A DNA stretch of 64,000 nucleotides, from contig NZ_CP079195.1 of the NCBI RefSeq assembly GCF_019263805.1, positions 375,501 through 439,500 on the forward strand. The letters are read 5' to 3'. The DNA comes from Polaribacter sp. NJDZ03 (lineage in GTDB: Bacteria; Bacteroidota; Bacteroidia; Flavobacteriales; Flavobacteriaceae). Positions within the stretch are counted from its first letter, which is position 1. Each line of letters starts with the position of its first letter. Below, piece by piece: positions 63,958-64,000 of the stretch. Both the position numbers and the translations under genes were made by a program. The notes under the pieces are model-generated. The model saw only the letters and a list, made by a program, of their open reading frames with translations. It did no database searches and was not told where the DNA came from.

Positions 63958-64000
63958 AAAATAAATTTTAAAATTTTATATTTTTGAAATTGTTTCAAGA

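Noticed and set aside
1..64000. tRNA or rRNA genes
   Set aside because: I inspected all gaps for clover-leaf-like arms and for rRNA sequence and saw none; the gaps are AT-rich with hairpins only.

Overview
The window is about 64 kb of AT-rich chromosome from a Bacteroidetes, very probably a marine member of the Flavobacteriaceae resembling Polaribacter. The reasons are SusC/SusD outer-membrane proteins, promoters of the Bacteroidetes form TTG-N19/21-TAnnTTTG, a flavobacterial his operon (hisGDCBHAFI with fused hisB and hisIE) behind a His leader peptide, a YtxJ-type bacillithiol-system protein, and many interspersed palindromic repeats. I found no rRNA, tRNA, CRISPR array, insertion sequence or prophage.

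Layout. 1-11 kb: a SHOCT-domain protein, sbcDC (DNA end processing), a UPF0158/DUF3024 pair, an aldo/keto reductase, an FKBP-type PPIase and an aldehyde dehydrogenase. 11-18.2 kb: an AraC regulator, then an eight-gene minus-strand redox/detoxification operon (CMD protein, SDR, EthD, haloacid-dehalogenase-like, possible 2OG dioxygenase, FrnE-like DsbA, peroxiredoxin-like, lipoprotein). A TetR gene lies upstream. The same 18-bp inverted repeat sits before tetR and before the operon, which points to one autoregulated TetR regulon.

18.4-36.1 kb: a plus-strand catabolic locus. It holds a GntR regulator with a LacI/PBP1-like sensor, SusC, SusD, an FG-GAP/ASPIC-UnbV lipoprotein, a cytoplasmic clan GH-D (alpha-galactosidase-like) hydrolase, an SSS sodium symporter, a fused glycerol kinase-glycerol-3-phosphate dehydrogenase, and a vanadium-haloperoxidase/PAP2-like lipoprotein. 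The most economical reading is use of a glycosylglycerol, with floridoside (alpha-galactosyl-glycerol of red algae) the leading candidate. Uptake across the outer membrane by SusCD and across the inner membrane by the symporter would be followed by intracellular hydrolysis; the glycerol is then converted to DHAP by one fused enzyme. This is the most interesting system in the window.

36.1-47.5 kb: an HMA-fold protein, ttcA, the his operon with attenuator and an embedded ridA-like gene, and a conserved unknown helical protein. Nearly every his junction carries a repeat, from several different families. Two apparent start codons (hisC, hisIE) are really the ends of such repeats.

47.5-64 kb: mostly housekeeping genes (YiaAB membrane protein, EamA exporter, VWA membrane protein, acyl-CoA thioesterase, prohibitin, a carboxypeptidase-regulatory-like protein, Maf, UbiA prenyltransferase, SmpB, two small or unknown proteins, a histidine phosphatase, ClpB, YtxJ, a superfamily 2 helicase), with an unannotated-looking 34-residue gene at 54632-54736.
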